Under the pieces are notes generated by a model. That model was not told the DNA's origin. It did not search any database and saw only the letters and a program-made list of their open reading frames with translations. The position numbers were made by a program, and so were the translations under genes. DNA of 5,046 nt from Methanosarcinales archaeon (GTDB lineage Archaea > Halobacteriota > Methanosarcinia > Methanosarcinales > Methanogasteraceae). The first letter of the stretch is position 1. Each line of letters begins with the position of its first letter. This document shows positions 4,861 through 5,046 of this stretch, piece after piece. The stretch lies in NCBI GenBank assembly GCA_003661105.1, contig QMVM01000170.1:1-5046 (forward strand), given 5' to 3'.

Positions 4861-5046
4861 ATGACCGATGTGACCAAAGTCGAATTGATTGTAAATGAGA
4901 TCGAGCAAGTTCCGGAATCATTTCTCGAAGAAATATTGGACTTTATTCGATTTTTAAAGATAAAATCTAAGACAAATAAACTGGAAACTATGATTGCGAG
5001 TGAATCGTCCCTCAAAAGAGATTGGCTGAGACCTGAAGAGGATGAA
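4861..5046 (+). CDS. DUF2281/VapB-like antitoxin-type protein, 3' end outside window
   Basis: The first 62 residues of a small acidic protein; the frame is still open at the window end. It begins MTDVTKVELIVNEIEQVPES, continues FLEEILDFIRFLKIKSK and ends ASESSLKRDWLRPEEDE. The 'l..ei..lPe..leEvldFi.FLk.k' helix and the 'aSEs.LakdWl.pEEDeaW' tail are those of DUF2281-like antitoxin proteins, which commonly precede a PIN/VapC-type or MazF/PemK-type toxin. By that pattern only a few codons are missing, and a toxin gene should begin just beyond 5046. It has its own TATA box and a good ribosome binding site, and is much richer in A and T than the pseudogene to its left. Which toxin it controls cannot be told here. 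Confidence 0.8.
   Translation, partial: MTDVTKVELIVNEIEQVPESFLEEILDFIRFLKIKSKTNKLETMIASESSLKRDWLRPEEDE

Overview
The window looks archaeal. It has compact TATA-like promoters followed by very short leaders, strong GGAGGTGA-type ribosome binding sites, dockerin domains, and small archaeal-style gene pairs (RelB/RelE type, and DUF5678 with a retropepsin-like protease). Dockerins outside Firmicutes are known from Archaeoglobus and from methane- or alkane-oxidising archaea related to methanogens, so a Methanophagales (ANME-1), Syntrophoarchaeia or similar Euryarchaeota genome is my best guess. That placement is inference.

Layout. The left edge (1-453, + strand) is the C-terminal part of an IS630-family transposase. 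A short gap holds an unidentified minus-strand open frame (527-649). The only intact housekeeping gene is pyrC, a dihydroorotase of 446 residues (693-2033, + strand). Everything from about 2100 to 4796 reads on the minus strand. Read in that direction it contains: a decayed surface-protein gene with a C-terminal membrane segment (4793-4352); a dockerin fragment (copy C, 4247-4005); an antitoxin/RelE toxin operon (3968-3437); a frameshifted Ig-like plus dockerin pseudogene (copy B, 3427-3001); a DUF5678-like gene overlapping a frameshifted retropepsin-like aspartic protease gene (2852-2266); and a final dockerin half (copy A, 2248-2123). The right edge (4861-5046, + strand) is a third small antitoxin-like gene cut off by the window end, with a clear promoter and ribosome binding site.

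Taken together, this is a degraded accessory island beside pyrC. Its striking feature is alternation: dockerin 3' ends in one orientation at 2123, 3001 and 4005, with a two-gene toxin-antitoxin or TA-like module filling each gap. The small modules are AT-rich and have good translation signals, while the dockerin and surface-protein pieces are GC-rich and carry stops and frameshifts. The RelE operon looks functional. The DUF5678/protease pair looks like a related two-gene module whose second gene is broken, or perhaps recoded. PyrC acts in pyrimidine synthesis and has no evident link to the rest.
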